A stretch of 64,000 nucleotides of DNA from Roseburia hominis A2-183 (GCF_000225345.1 NC_015977.1:3348001-3412000), one strand, 5' to 3'. Positions 34,104 to 44,024 are shown, counted from the stretch's first letter. The notes: generated by a model not told the origin, from the sequence alone. Program-made: numbers and translations.

Positions 34104-35435
34104 TTATTTTTCAGGTGATTCTTCGATTTTTTCCTCGGTGCCTTTCTCCGTTTTTTCCTCATAGACAAGCTCGTTTGTCCTCTTGTCAATGCGCATCAGA
34201 TGAATGTAGCTTCCCGTATCGTCCACCAGACCCCGCTTTCGCAGAAAATAAGATACCAGCTTCTGTGCCACATAGTAGATTACTGCCATGAGCGGCACAC
34301 CGAGCAGCATGCCCGGGAATCCCCACAGCCCGCCAAATACCAGAATGGCAAATACCACCCAGAAGGAACTAAGCCCAGTAGAATCGCCGAGGATCTTCGG
34401 TCCGATAATATTGCCGTCGATCTGCTGGAGAATAAAGATGAAAATGAGAAAGTACACTCCCTGCAGCGGATTCTGCAATACAACGATAAGGAATGACGGA
34501 ATTGCTCCGATAAACGGTCCGAAAAACGGAATAATGTTGGTCACGCCGATGATCACTGCAAGCAGGATCGTATCCGGCATTCTCATAATAGTGAGCACCA
34601 CATAGGCAAGAATACCGATAATCGCTGAATCCAGAAGTTTTCCGGAAATAAATCCGCCAAAGATTTCGTTGCTCTTGCGCACCGTCTCAACGATCACGTT
34701 CGCACGTACCGGCTTGAACATGGCGTAAATGATTTTCTTCGCCTGTCCTGCAAACGTCTCCTGGCTCGCCAGCACATAAATGGACACAATGATGCCGACC
34801 ACCAGATTCAGCAGAAACTTTAAAGTATAGATCACACCGCTTGCGATCGACGTCAGATAAACCTGAACCTGCGCCAGCAGATCATTTTCAAGAAACTTCT
34901 GTACGGCATCGCTTGCTTTTTGCAGCACATCGTTTATAACACCTACAATCTCCGAATCTCCCTTGAAGAATTCATCCGACCAGTCCATGATGTTCTTGAC
35001 CTCGCTCGGAAGCCCCGTGGCGATCCCCTGTATACTCTGTATGATAGAAGGAACAATCGCCGCGATAAGCAGTACAACGATTCCCCCTAAGAACACCCAC
35101 GCCCCCGCGATCGCAACGCCGCGCGACATTTTTTTTGCTTTTGTTTTGCTCTTCATCCGCGGTTCCAACAGCTTCATCAGATGACGTTCCAGAAACTTCA
35201 TTACCGGATTGAGCAGATATGCAAGCACCAGCCCCATAATAATAGGCTGAAGAATTGTGGTCAGCTTTTTCCAGAAATCCGCAAACCCGTTGTAACGATA
35301 TATCATAAAGAAAAACAGTATACAGCAGCAAAACGTAATAAACACTACCAACGCGATTACTACATATTGCTTTAAATTCCATCCGCCATTTCTGTCGCCG
35401 GAAGTATTGTCTGTCTGTCGTCTCTCACTGTCCAT
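34104..35435 (-). CDS. AI-2E/PerM-family membrane permease
   Basis: The 443-residue product has about eight membrane segments and the family's signature stretches: LVLAYLLNPVMKFLER near the N-terminus, ISIYVLASQE-like GIIVSIYVLASQETF, and the C-terminal TNIIPFFGPFIGAIPSFLI and QIDGNIIGPKILGDSTGLSSFWVVFAILVFGGLWG. Family members are linked to autoinducer-2 export or to ion antiport; the substrate here cannot be told. The start is ATG 35435, with AAGGAGG 7 nt upstream; the frame is open for 76 codons further but that part is the structured leader. The C-terminal tail is acidic and cytosolic. Its own promoter lies at 35680-35708. Confidence 0.9.
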   Translation of the reverse strand: MDSERRQTDNTSGDRNGGWNLKQYVVIALVVFITFCCCILFFFMIYRYNGFADFWKKLTTILQPIIMGLVLAYLLNPVMKFLERHLMKLLEPRMKSKTKAKKMSRGVAIAGAWVFLGGIVVLLIAAIVPSIIQSIQGIATGLPSEVKNIMDWSDEFFKGDSEIVGVINDVLQKASDAVQKFLENDLLAQVQVYLTSIASGVIYTLKFLLNLVVGIIVSIYVLASQETFAGQAKKIIYAMFKPVRANVIVETVRKSNEIFGGFISGKLLDSAIIGILAYVVLTIMRMPDTILLAVIIGVTNIIPFFGPFIGAIPSFLIVVLQNPLQGVYFLIFIFILQQIDGNIIGPKILGDSTGLSSFWVVFAILVFGGLWGFPGMLLGVPLMAVIYYVAQKLVSYFLRKRGLVDDTGSYIHLMRIDKRTNELVYEEKTEKGTEEKIEESPEK

Positions 35436-35673
35436 AGTAAACCTCCTTGCTGTTCCTCTGTTGTCTGCCGCTTCTGCTCTCGCAGTGCACGTCCGAAACC
35501 GCTTCGCTCTTCCGGACTCGCGGGCGTTCGCCCTATCAGCTTTTCTTACGCCTACGGCAAAAGGTCCGAAAAACCTACGGTTTTCCGGACCCGCTGACGC
35601 GTTCACATGCATCGGATCCGGCTGCCGCTGCAAGCATCTGCATCCGTTTCGATGCATGCTCACTTTTGCCTAT
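35436..35673 (-). ncRNA. Candidate structured 5' leader of the AI-2E-type permease gene
   Basis: From the promoter at 35680-35708 to the ATG is about 235 nt without a convincing gene. Several hairpins are readable on the minus strand: CATGCATCG with CGATGCATG enclosing about 40 nt; GGTCCGGAAAACC with GGTTTTTCGGACC (one mismatch, followed by TTTT); GGGCG with CGCCC; GTCCG with CGGAC; CTGC with GCAG near the ribosome site. The second looks like an intrinsic terminator inside the leader. It could be a regulatory RNA (attenuator or riboswitch), but I recognise no known class. Confidence 0.45.
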
Positions 35674-35679
35674 GCGTAC

Positions 35680-35708
35680 ATTATACCCCATGCAGGGAGG
35701 TTTTCCAA
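35680..35708 (-). promoter_or_regulatory. Sigma-A promoter of the AI-2E-type permease gene
   Basis: TTGGAA (35703-35708), a 17-nt spacer and a perfect TATAAT (35680-35685) on the minus strand, beginning 20 bp after the ldh stop codon. Confidence 0.65.
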
Positions 35709-35728
35709 TCGCTATTCTTTATTTGCCG

Positions 35729-36679
35729 CTAATTTAATGTTAATTTTTCAATGACTGCCTTCAGCTGGTCTGCCGACGCAAGAAGTGCATTTTTCTCCTT
35801 CTCATTGAGCGGAATCTCAAGCACCTTCTCGATTCCGTTCTTGCCGACCACCGACGGGATGCTGAGTGCCAGACCGGACAGACCGTACTCTCCCTGCAGT
35901 TCCACCGACACCGGAAGCACGGCATGCTCATCCTTCACAATGCTCTCTGCAATTCTCGCAACCGCCATGGCAATGCCGTAGTAGGTCGCACCCTTGCGCT
36001 CTATGATCTCATAGGCGCTGTCGCGCACCTCCTCATACAGGCGCTCCATGGATGCCTCGTGGTTGAAATGTCCCCGCAGTTCGCAGAAATGATTCAGATC
36101 GATTCCGGACACATTCGCCCCGCTCCATACCGGAAGTTCGCTGTCGCCATGCTCACCGATGATAACGGCATGAACGCTGCGGCTGTCCACATCCAGATGT
36201 CTGCCAACCTGATATTTGAGTCTCGCCGTATCCAGAACCGTACCGGAGCCAAAGACTCTCTCCACCGGATAACCGGATATCTGCTGTGCCGCATAGGTCA
36301 GCACATCCACTGGATTGGCAACTATCATTAAAATTCCCTCGAACGCCGTCGCCGTGATCTGCGGAACGATTGATTTTAAAATTCCGACATTCTTCTCGAT
36401 CAGATCCAGACGCGTCTCTCCCGGTTTCTGATTCGCTCCCGCGGTAATAATGATCAGACCGCAGTCTGCCACATCCTTATAGTCCCCGGCATAGATGTCC
36501 ATCGACGCCGTGTAGGGAAGGCCGTGGCTTAAATCCATCGCCTCCCCCTCCGCTTTTGCGTGATTGGCATCTATGAGCACCATCTCTGAAAACAGTCCTT
36601 TCTGCATGAGGGCAAACGCGATGGACGCCCCCACAAAACCACATCCGATTACTGCAACTTTTCTTGGATTCATCATCAT
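35729..36679 (-). CDS. ldh: L-lactate dehydrogenase
   Basis: The 316-residue cytosolic enzyme reduces pyruvate to L-lactate with NADH in fermentation. Motifs: the NAD-binding GCGFVGASIAFAL (residues about 12-24), NQKPGETRLDLIEKN with the substrate-loop Arg, VANPVDVLTY, and the active-site GEHGDSELPVWS with catalytic His. The start has three consecutive ATGs after AAAGGAGAAATGA; any is possible. A possible Rex-like palindrome (36792-36807) lies about 110 bp upstream. No terminator separates it from the permease promoter downstream. Confidence 0.95.
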   Translation of the reverse strand: MMMNPRKVAVIGCGFVGASIAFALMQKGLFSEMVLIDANHAKAEGEAMDLSHGLPYTASMDIYAGDYKDVADCGLIIITAGANQKPGETRLDLIEKNVGILKSIVPQITATAFEGILMIVANPVDVLTYAAQQISGYPVERVFGSGTVLDTARLKYQVGRHLDVDSRSVHAVIIGEHGDSELPVWSGANVSGIDLNHFCELRGHFNHEASMERLYEEVRDSAYEIIERKGATYYGIAMAVARIAESIVKDEHAVLPVSVELQGEYGLSGLALSIPSVVGKNGIEKVLEIPLNEKEKNALLASADQLKAVIEKLTLN

Positions 36680-36791
36680 TCATTTCTCCTTTCTATTTCA
36701 CACACGCGGTCGTTTTCCTCTATGTTCTATTGTTACACAACCCCGTGTTTTCTATTTCTTCCAAATCCTACCATGGTACCAGGAATTAGTC

Positions 36792-36807
36792 TGTTGTATT
36801 TACAACA
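36792..36807. promoter_or_regulatory. Palindrome upstream of ldh, possible redox-regulator operator
   Basis: TGTTGT-ATTT-ACAACA, with a 6-4-6 layout like the Rex operator TTGTTAAnnnnTTAACAA but differing at the inner positions. ldh is a classic Rex target. A second palindrome, TACCATGGTA, lies at 36769-36778. Support is weak. Confidence 0.3.
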
Positions 36808-36844
36808 AAATAAACTTTTTGGTTAGTTAAAACAAACTCCGCTG

Positions 36845-36881
36845 TAAAAACACAGGCAGTGCATTTCTTAACACTGCCTGT
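36845..36881 (-). terminator. Intrinsic terminator of the hydratase gene
   Basis: ACAGGCAGTG (36852-36861) and CACTGCCTGT (36872-36881) pair perfectly with a 10-nt loop, followed on the minus strand by GTTTTTA. It lies 30 bp after the hydratase stop. Confidence 0.85.
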
Positions 36882-36911
36882 TCTCTCTGATCCTATTGCC
36901 ACGAAACGGGC

Positions 36912-39215
36912 TTATCCGCGATAATAATTGATCAGACAACCTTTTAAGATAATCTCTCTCTCGTCGTCCGTCATCGCACCCAGTCCCAGCTTAAATTCCT
37001 TTAACTCAGAACCCTTCACCACGTATGCGGTAATCTCGCTCTGCTTTTCTTCCACTGCCTTGCGGATGTCCGGCAAAAACAGATAATCCAGATTCTGGAA
37101 CGGAAGCGCTCCCTCCGGAATGACAAACGGAAGCATACCCCAGTTGATAAGGTTCGAGCGGTAACGCTTTGTCGCGTACTCATTGGCGATGTTTGCCCAG
37201 CCGCCAAGCACCTTCTGACAGGACGCTGCCTGCTCACGCGCAGAACCGTCGCCCGGCTTCACCGCGAAAATCGTACTTCCGAAGCCAAGTGTTCCCGGCT
37301 TCATCTCTTCGCCAAACGTTTTCTCCGGAAATGCCGCACGGATCGCATCCATTACCGGGCGCAGTTCTTCGACTGCCTCAACCGGACATGTGCCCTCCTC
37401 GACTGCTTTCTGTGCCTTCTGGATCTCCTTTGCACGTCCCACGTACTGCGGGTCTTTTCTGGAGAGTGCAAACTCTGCCAATCCGAGCGGGTTCGAGCGG
37501 AAAGAAGAGGTCTCGCCGGAAGGAATCAGCTCATCTGTCGTCGTTACCGGATCATGAATCTCCGATACTACTTTTAATACCATATTCTCCGGAAGCGCAC
37601 TCATCGCCGGCCAGTCCTTGATGTTCGGTCCGAACTGGATCTCCACGGACGGATCTGCCACGCCCTTGCTGTCGAAGACACGGTTTGCATAGATCGCACT
37701 GTCAAAATGATACTTCGGCTTGGAAAAATCTACATCCACGTCCGTAGCTGCCGTCAAATATCCCTTGTTTGCCGCCGTCGCAGCGATGGAACGCGCGTCC
37801 ATAAGCGCCACGGAAGCAACCTGTCCCTTCTGCACCTTGGAACCCTCGCGGTTCGGGAAGTTTCTCGTGGAGTGGCGGATGGAAAATGCATTGTTCGCCG
37901 GCGTGTCTCCTGCGCCAAAGCACGGTCCGCAGAATGCCGTCTTCACAATCGCACCCGTCTCCATCAACGTGGCAACGGCTCCATTTTTCACCAGTTCCAT
38001 ATAAATCGGCGTACTTGCCGGATAAACGCTGAGCGTAAACTCATCCGGTCCGATCGACGCACCCTTTAAGATGTCCGCCGCATCACAGATATTCTCAAAA
38101 CCGCCGCCCGCGCAGCCTGCGATAATACCCTGATCCACATACAGTCTGCCGTTTCTGACCTTGCTCTTTAAGTCGAGCTTGACCGCACCGTCAAAGCTTA
38201 CCTCTGCCCGCTTCTCGCAGTCATCCAGAATATCCATCAGGTTTGCGTTCAGCTCCTCGATCGTGTAGGTGTTGCTCGGGTGGAACGGCATCGCAATCAT
38301 CGGTTTGATCTCATCCAGATTGATTTCGATCATTCCGTCATAGTAAGCGACTGCTGCCGGATTCAGTTCCTTGTAATCTCCTGCTCTGCCGTGAATCTCA
38401 TAGAACTCCTTCACCGCATCGTCCGTTCTCCAGATAGAGGAAAGGCAGGTCGTCTCGGTTGTCATGACGTCCACACCGATACGATAGTCCACACTCATGT
38501 TGGAAACACCCGGTCCGACGAACTCCATGACCTTATTTTTCACATAACCGCGGTCAAATACTTCGCCGATGATCGCCAGTGCAATATCCTGCGGTCCGAC
38601 GCCCTTGCGCGGTGTACCCGTCAGATAAACGCCGACTACGCCCGGCATATCAATATCGTATGTCTTGGAGAGAAGCTGCTTTACCAGCTCCGGACCGCCC
38701 TCGCCGACTGCCATGGTACCGAGCGCTCCGTATCTCGTGTGGGAATCCGATCCGAGGATCATCTTGCCGCCTGCCGCCAGCATCTCTCTGGCAAACTGGT
38801 GAATGACTGCCTGATGAGGCGGCACATAGATTCCGCCATAGCGCTTTGCACAGGTCAGCCCAAACATGTGGTCATCCTCGTTGATGGTGCCGCCCACTGC
38901 GCAGAGACTGTTGTGGCAGTTCGTCAGTACATACGGAATCGGGAACTTCTCCAGTCCCGATGCACGTGCTGTCTGTATGATTCCTACGAACGTAATGTCG
39001 TGGGAAGTCAGCTTATCAAACTTGACCTGCAGCTTGTCCATATTGCCGGATACATTGTGATCCTTTAAAATGCCGTATGCGATCGTTCCCTGCGCCGCCT
39101 CGGCTTTTGCCACCTCTCTGCCCGTCCTGCTCTTTATTGCGGCAGCTGCCTGCGCGTCATCCGCAACCAGTTCCGTTCCGTTTACCAGATATACTCCGCT
39201 GTCATATAACTTCAT
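36912..39215 (-). CDS. Aconitase-family hydratase
   Basis: The 767-residue product has the aconitase/homoaconitase layout: an N-terminal [4Fe-4S] core with [31 protein letters not shown] and [15 protein letters not shown] (cluster cysteines), and a C-terminal swivel domain with [13 protein letters not shown]. It isomerises a hydroxy-tricarboxylate or similar acid; the exact substrate is uncertain. Length is between short isopropylmalate dehydratase pairs and large aconitases, matching the single-chain hydratases of Lachnospiraceae. The start is ATG 39215, with AAGGAGG; a further 11 codons upstream are open. No citrate-cycle gene is adjacent, so it may serve a partial cycle or amino-acid synthesis. 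Confidence 0.82.
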   Translation of the reverse strand: MKLYDSGVYLVNGTELVADDAQAAAAIKSRTGREVAKAEAAQGTIAYGILKDHNVSGNMDKLQVKFDKLTSHDITFVGIIQTARASGLEKFPIPYVLTNCHNSLCAVGGTINEDDHMFGLTCAKRYGGIYVPPHQAVIHQFAREMLAAGGKMILGSDSHTRYGALGTMAVGEGGPELVKQLLSKTYDIDMPGVVGVYLTGTPRKGVGPQDIALAIIGEVFDRGYVKNKVMEFVGPGVSNMSVDYRIGVDVMTTETTCLSSIWRTDDAVKEFYEIHGRAGDYKELNPAAVAYYDGMIEINLDEIKPMIAMPFHPSNTYTIEELNANLMDILDDCEKRAEVSFDGAVKLDLKSKVRNGRLYVDQGIIAGCAGGGFENICDAADILKGASIGPDEFTLSVYPASTPIYMELVKNGAVATLMETGAIVKTAFCGPCFGAGDTPANNAFSIRHSTRNFPNREGSKVQKGQVASVALMDARSIAATAANKGYLTAATDVDVDFSKPKYHFDSAIYANRVFDSKGVADPSVEIQFGPNIKDWPAMSALPENMVLKVVSEIHDPVTTTDELIPSGETSSFRSNPLGLAEFALSRKDPQYVGRAKEIQKAQKAVEEGTCPVEAVEELRPVMDAIRAAFPEKTFGEEMKPGTLGFGSTIFAVKPGDGSAREQAASCQKVLGGWANIANEYATKRYRSNLINWGMLPFVIPEGALPFQNLDYLFLPDIRKAVEEKQSEITAYVVKGSELKEFKLGLGAMTDDEREIILKGCLINYYRG

Positions 39216-39295
39216 GATTTCCTCCTTGCCCTTATCATAGCCTTTCAAAAATTATATCGGTCTTGCAGGTAAAAATCAAGCACTTTCGCGCTTTA

Positions 39296-39955
39296 TCATG
39301 ACAAATCGCCGTCTTCAAACATCAGTATGATATCAAAGAGTGTACCCGCTTTTGCCGCGATGCGTTTTGCCGTGTCCGCATCCGGTTCCGCCAGATCCGG
39401 CACCATGACCGTCCGGATTCCCGCATCCGTTGCGGAGCGCACGCCGTTGGGGGAATCTTCGACCGCAATACAGTCCGCAGGCGCTTCCCCGATCTGCTCA
39501 CAGGCATAGAGATAAATATCCGGCTTGGGCTTGCCGTTCTCCACCATCGTTGCGCACACTATACGGTCAAACTTGTCGTAGATGCCGATTCTGGTGAGAT
39601 AATCCTTTGTGCGCGCCGGATCTGTGGCAGTTGCCACCGCCGTCTTAATCCGATGCGCCCGCAGATAGTCCAGAAGTTCATCCACACCCGGCTTTTTATC
39701 GATCCCGTTCGCCGCGATGTGCGCCTTCATCAGTTCCTTGCGCCGCTCGCGGATCGTCCAGTACGGGAAATCCGCTCCAAACCGCTCCTGCAGAAACGGC
39801 GCCGCATACTTTGCCGCGAGACTCCGGATCGCAAGACCATCCTCCACCGTCATATCATACCCCGCCTCCGCTGCCGCCTGGCGCCAGTATTTGTTCAGCC
39901 ATTTTTCCGTGTCAATGAGTACCCCGTCCATATCAAAGATCACTGCTTTTACCAT
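39296..39955 (-). CDS. HAD-family phosphatase (beta-phosphoglucomutase-like)
   Basis: The 219-residue product has the HAD nucleophile motif FDMDGVLIDTE (residues about 6-16), a helical cap, motif II TATDPAR, the motif III lysine in NGKPKPDIYLYA, and motif IV EDSPNGVRSA. It hydrolyses or moves a phosphate on a small sugar phosphate; substrate unknown. The start is ATG 39955, with AAGGGGG upstream, 1 bp after the histidine kinase stop, so it is translationally coupled to the two-component system. Its product may feed that system, but nothing in the sequence shows how. Confidence 0.88.
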   Translation of the reverse strand: MVKAVIFDMDGVLIDTEKWLNKYWRQAAAEAGYDMTVEDGLAIRSLAAKYAAPFLQERFGADFPYWTIRERRKELMKAHIAANGIDKKPGVDELLDYLRAHRIKTAVATATDPARTKDYLTRIGIYDKFDRIVCATMVENGKPKPDIYLYACEQIGEAPADCIAVEDSPNGVRSATDAGIRTVMVPDLAEPDADTAKRIAAKAGTLFDIILMFEDGDLS

Positions 39956-39956
39956 A

Positions 39957-41981
39957 TCACTGCCCCCTTTCTTCCTGTCCCTCCACATAGAGCGGAAGAG
40001 CGATGGTCGCCTTAAACAGGTCTCCATCCACAGAAATATCAAACATTCCTCCCATAAGAAGCGTGAGATTCTTCGCGATGGAAAGTCCCAGACCGCTTCC
40101 CTCCGTCGTTCTGGAGGAATCCCCCCGGATAAACCGTTCCGTCAGATCTTCCACTTCGCTGTTCTCTCTTGCCAGTGACCGCGCCGAAACATTCTTAATA
40201 GAAAAGACGGCACGTTCTTCGTCCGCCTGCACTTCCACATAGACACGCGTCTTTTGAAGTGCATACTTGGCGACATTATTATAGAGATTCTCGATCACGC
40301 GGTAGAGGTGCCGTCCGTCTGACCAGATGTAGACCGCCTGGCGCGGAAGCTTTGTCACTATCGTAAGTTCTTTGTCCTCGAACTTTTCATTGAATTCGCC
40401 GCCAGTCTGGCACACCAGTTCCACAATGTCGATCTTGTGCATCTCAAGCTTCACATTCCCGGAACTGACCTTGGATGCCTCCACCAGATCTTCTGTGAGC
40501 TGCTTTAAGCGCTGGGACTTTTCGTCCAGGATCTTCACGTAGTTTTTCACGCGCTCGTTGTCCACATCCTCGCGCTGTATAAGGTTGACATAATTGATAA
40601 TCGATGTCAGCGGTGTCTTGATGTCATGGGAGACGTTGGTAATCAGATCCGCTTTCATGCGCTCGTTTTTCGTGCTGTCGTCCACGGCATGCAACAGTCC
40701 GGCGCCGATATTGTTGATCGTCTCCGCCAGCTTCCGGTCCTCACCGTGAAGTTCTTCAACGTCAATCTTGGCAGAGAGATCACCGTCCGCAATCTCCTCA
40801 ACTCCCTGCAGGATCTGATAGTGCTCCACCGCTTTCCGGAGCAGAATGTATGCCTCCATGGCGCTGAATAAGAGCAGGGCAATGAGTGCCGGCACATTTC
40901 TGTAGTAAAACGCTCCCGCCGCCAGGAAAAAGCAGACGATCATATGAATCGCAAAGATCATCAAAATCTTAACTGTGACAGACCTTTCCCGGAACGTCTT
41001 CTCAATCCCGCGTCCAAGCCAGCACACAAGGCTGTTCTCCCACATCACTTCCGCTTTCAGGCGACGCACCATACTCAGATAGAAGATAAGAAACAGCGTA
41101 TCAATGAGAAAACTGATGGTCCCTGATGCGACAAGGAGACCTGCAACCTCCCATTCCCGGCTGCTTGCTCTCGCAAGCAGCATAACCAGCTCCGCCGATA
41201 AAAACACAAAGCCAGCAATCATAAGTTCGGTCTTGATGCGGTCAATGGAGCTTAAGGCGATGCCTTCCTCCCCCTCCTTGTGTCCCGCTGCCAGTGTCAG
41301 GTACACAAGCGTCAGAATCCAGCCCAGCAGACTGATAATTGCCCCTGCAATGCTCACTTTGATCCACGGATGAAGCCTTTCATATTCTATCTTGGCATCC
41401 CGCAGATCATCCCCTGCCGAAAGCTGTGTGTCCACGCCGATGACAAGCACCACGTCTTCCAGGGGCCAGTAGATCTGATTGCCGTTATTGCTGAAAAAAT
41501 AATTCTCCAGTCCCCGGATATCCGTGCCAAATTCCTTGTCTTCCATATCGTAAAGCAGATAATCTCCCATGGTCTTTGCCTCCATGAGAACCGTCTGCGT
41601 ATCGAACTGCTGCCCCTCTCTGGTATCTGGCTGATTAGTATACCACACGCCATTGATCTTATACCAGTAGCAGAAATTTGTACTCTCCTGCTTAAATTCA
41701 TTGGTATACTGCAGATAGCGTTTCTCATCCTCCGCTGTCCGAAGCGCGCCTTTCTGTGTTAGGAGCAGATAATCGTTCAGATCATTGCACTTCTGCTCCA
41801 TGCATTTCAGATAATACCCGGAACTAAGGAAATCATCGGTTCCAATATCGGTAAGCTCCAGAATATTCTTGCTGACAAGCGATGCCAGAAGGAACACGGA
41901 CACTGTAAGAACGATTGTAAAAAAGGAATGAAGGAGCACTCCCGTTATTTTCATTCCGTAACTGTAGGATCTTTTCTCCAT
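39957..41981 (-). CDS. Membrane sensor histidine kinase
   Basis: The 674-residue product has an N-terminal helix (about 10-38), an extracytoplasmic sensor (about 40-205), further helices (about 210-390; seven in all by eye), a HAMP-like segment (GVEEIADGDLSAKIDVEEL), then HisKA with VSHDIKTPLTSIINY (the phosphorylated His) and an HATPase domain with NLYNNVAKYAL, FIRGDSSRTTEGSGLGLSIA. It pairs with the response regulator 12 bp upstream. The multi-helix middle is unusual compared with two-helix kinases. Ligand unknown. Downstream HAD phosphatase is coupled. Confidence 0.92.
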   Translation of the reverse strand: MEKRSYSYGMKITGVLLHSFFTIVLTVSVFLLASLVSKNILELTDIGTDDFLSSGYYLKCMEQKCNDLNDYLLLTQKGALRTAEDEKRYLQYTNEFKQESTNFCYWYKINGVWYTNQPDTREGQQFDTQTVLMEAKTMGDYLLYDMEDKEFGTDIRGLENYFFSNNGNQIYWPLEDVVLVIGVDTQLSAGDDLRDAKIEYERLHPWIKVSIAGAIISLLGWILTLVYLTLAAGHKEGEEGIALSSIDRIKTELMIAGFVFLSAELVMLLARASSREWEVAGLLVASGTISFLIDTLFLIFYLSMVRRLKAEVMWENSLVCWLGRGIEKTFRERSVTVKILMIFAIHMIVCFFLAAGAFYYRNVPALIALLLFSAMEAYILLRKAVEHYQILQGVEEIADGDLSAKIDVEELHGEDRKLAETINNIGAGLLHAVDDSTKNERMKADLITNVSHDIKTPLTSIINYVNLIQREDVDNERVKNYVKILDEKSQRLKQLTEDLVEASKVSSGNVKLEMHKIDIVELVCQTGGEFNEKFEDKELTIVTKLPRQAVYIWSDGRHLYRVIENLYNNVAKYALQKTRVYVEVQADEERAVFSIKNVSARSLARENSEVEDLTERFIRGDSSRTTEGSGLGLSIAKNLTLLMGGMFDISVDGDLFKATIALPLYVEGQEERGQ

Positions 41982-41993
41982 AAAGACGCTCCT

Positions 41994-42686
41994 CTAGTTC
42001 TTGTCAATCTTATAGCCCACGCCCCAGACTACCTTGAGGTAGCGCGGCTCTTTCGGGTTGATCTCGATCTTCTCGCGGATATGGCGGATATGAACCGCCA
42101 CCGTATTGTCCGCACCGATCGCATCCTCGTTCCAGATGCTCTCATAGATCTGGTTGATAGAAAATACCTTCCCCTGATTCTTCACAAGGAGAAGCAGAAT
42201 GTTGTATTCAATCGGCGTCAGCTTAACCGTCTCCCCGTCCACCGTGACCTCTTTTAAATCATCGTTGATCGACAGACCGCCGACGGTATATACGGACGCG
42301 TCGTTCTCTGCCGCATTGCCAAGCTGCGTATAACGGCGAAGCTGCGACTTTACACGTGCCACCAGTTCCAGAGGATTGAACGGCTTTTCCACATAATCGT
42401 CCGCGCCGATATTAAGTCCTAAAATCTTGTCCGCATCTTCCGTTTTCGCAGATAGAATAATGATCGGGATACTGCTCTCCTCCCGGATCTTTAACGTTGC
42501 CCGGATGCCGTCCAGCCGCGGCATCATGACGTCGATGATCAGAAGATGGACTTCTTTTTCTTTTAAGATCTCAAGCGCTTCCTCTCCATCGTACGCCTTT
42601 AATACCTGATAGCCTTCCTGCTGTAAGTATATGTCGATCGCTTCCACGATCTCTTTGTCATCATCACATACCAGAATTGTCTGCAT
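41994..42686 (-). CDS. OmpR/PhoB-family response regulator
   Basis: The 230-residue product has a receiver domain (acidic pair DD at the N-terminus, phospho-acceptor Asp in LIIDVMMPRLDG, the conserved Lys in VEKPF) and a C-terminal winged helix with KLTPIEYNILLLLVKNQGKVFS and DNTVAVHIRHIREKIE. It is a DNA-binding regulator whose phosphorylation by the adjacent kinase changes transcription. AGAGAAGAG precedes the ATG at 42686. An inverted repeat (42789-42837) in the divergent region with the LCP gene could be a binding site. Confidence 0.94.
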   Translation of the reverse strand: MQTILVCDDDKEIVEAIDIYLQQEGYQVLKAYDGEEALEILKEKEVHLLIIDVMMPRLDGIRATLKIREESSIPIIILSAKTEDADKILGLNIGADDYVEKPFNPLELVARVKSQLRRYTQLGNAAENDASVYTVGGLSINDDLKEVTVDGETVKLTPIEYNILLLLVKNQGKVFSINQIYESIWNEDAIGADNTVAVHIRHIREKIEINPKEPRYLKVVWGVGYKIDKN

Positions 42687-42788
42687 TCTCTTCTCTCCAT
42701 TCTAACGTGGCAGATATCGCACTGCATATCAGCCTTTCTATTGCCTGTTTTCTTCATTTTAACAGACACGCGCAAATTGTTATAGAGG

Positions 42789-42837
42789 AGATTTCTTAAT
42801 TATTTTTAAAAATCTGCGCGCAAAATTAAGAGAATCT
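42789..42837. promoter_or_regulatory. Inverted repeat between the response regulator and LCP genes
   Basis: AGATTTCTTAATT on the left is mirrored by AATTAAGAGAATCT on the right (one insertion) around a 22-nt AT/GC-alternating centre. Its place in the divergent regulatory region suggests a binding site, perhaps for the adjacent response regulator. Inference only. Confidence 0.3.
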
Positions 42838-42840
42838 TTA

Positions 42841-42869
42841 TTGCGGGCGGCATATTCCCGCTTTAAGAT
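42841..42869 (+). promoter_or_regulatory. Possible promoter of the LCP gene
   Basis: TTGCGG (42841-42846), a 17-nt spacer and TAAGAT (42864-42869). The spacer contains a GCGGG...CCCGC inverted repeat. Moderate match only. Confidence 0.4.
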
Positions 42870-42913
42870 AAGCAGGTAACCCAACCATGCTTTTATTCTG
42901 GAGGATCTTTGAT

Positions 42914-43966
42914 ATGAAAAAGAAAAAAACGAAGAAACGCCGCAGAGTCATTTTGCTGATTGCAGAAATTATTCTGATTCTTCTGCTGACTCTTTTGTTG
43001 TTTGCAGTTGTAAAACTTTCAAAAATACAGAAAACAAAGCTTGACATGGATCAAGTCGCCATCAATGAAGATCTGTCCTCCGAAACAATGGATGCCATGT
43101 CAGACTATCGCACAGTTGCTCTCTTCGGTCTGGACAACCGTACAAACAATTCCCTGTCCAAAGGGCGGAGCGATGTCATTATGCTCGCCAATATCAACAA
43201 CAAAACGCACGAGGTCCAACTGGTCTCCATCTACCGGGATACCTATCTGGACACCGGCAGCGGAGTCTTTGAAAAATGCAACGCCGCCTACGCAAAAGGA
43301 GGACCCGAGCAGGCGCTCTCAATGCTCAATACCAATCTCGATCTTGCAATCACAGATTATGTGACGGTGGATTTCAGTGCAATTGTCGAATGTGTGGATC
43401 TGCTGGGCGGCGTGGAAATGACGATCACCGATGACGAAGCCAGCCTGATGCTCGGCTATATTCAGGAATTAAACCGCCTTACCGGAAATACCGCTTCCTG
43501 CCCGTCTTCCGGCGGAACTTACACCTTAAACGGCGTGCAGGCAACGGCATTTGCACGAATCCGTTACGGCGGCGGTGATGATTACAAGCGCACGGAACGT
43601 CAGCGTGCGGTACTTTCAGCTATGATTGCCAAAGCACAAAAATCCGATCTGAAGACGCTCAACGCACTAATCAACACTCTCTTCAGCGATATTCAGACCA
43701 GCTTCTCCAATGCGGATCTGCTTGCACTCGCCACCAATATTTTTAATTACAAGCTCAGCGAGACCAACGGGTTCCCATATGAAAAAACCGCCCACCGCTA
43801 TAACAAAGTGGGAGATGTCGTGATTCCCTGCGACCTATCGTCCAATGTCACGGCACTTCATCAGTTCCTCTATACAGATATGGCTTACACGCCTTCCGAT
43901 ACAGTGAAAAACAACAGTGAAATGATCACCAGCAAAACCGGTTACCGCGAGGGCGACGGCTTCTGA
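42914..43966 (+). CDS. LytR-CpsA-Psr (LCP) family wall-polymer ligase
   Basis: The 350-residue product has a basic N-terminus, one membrane helix (VILLIAEIILILLLTLLLFAVV) and an extracytoplasmic LCP domain: ALFGLDNRTNNSLSKGRSDVIML (conserved Asp/Arg), LVSIYRDTYLD and ARIRYGGGDDYKRTERQR, which carry the phosphate-binding arginines. LCP proteins attach teichoic acids or capsule polymers to peptidoglycan. The start is ATG 42914, with GGAGGATCTTTGAT upstream; ATG 42887 lacks a site. It is divergent from the two-component system and may be its target. Confidence 0.92.
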   Translation: MKKKKTKKRRRVILLIAEIILILLLTLLLFAVVKLSKIQKTKLDMDQVAINEDLSSETMDAMSDYRTVALFGLDNRTNNSLSKGRSDVIMLANINNKTHEVQLVSIYRDTYLDTGSGVFEKCNAAYAKGGPEQALSMLNTNLDLAITDYVTVDFSAIVECVDLLGGVEMTITDDEASLMLGYIQELNRLTGNTASCPSSGGTYTLNGVQATAFARIRYGGGDDYKRTERQRAVLSAMIAKAQKSDLKTLNALINTLFSDIQTSFSNADLLALATNIFNYKLSETNGFPYEKTAHRYNKVGDVVIPCDLSSNVTALHQFLYTDMAYTPSDTVKNNSEMITSKTGYREGDGF

Positions 43967-44024
43967 TCCCGCTTCAAATGGGCTTTCTGCCATATCAGTG
44001 ACAACTGCGCCTTTAATGATAAAA

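Noticed and set aside
38280..39068. 262-codon plus-strand open frame antisense to the aconitase-family hydratase
   Set aside because: Shadow of a strongly conserved gene on the other strand, with no ribosome site or recognisable domain.
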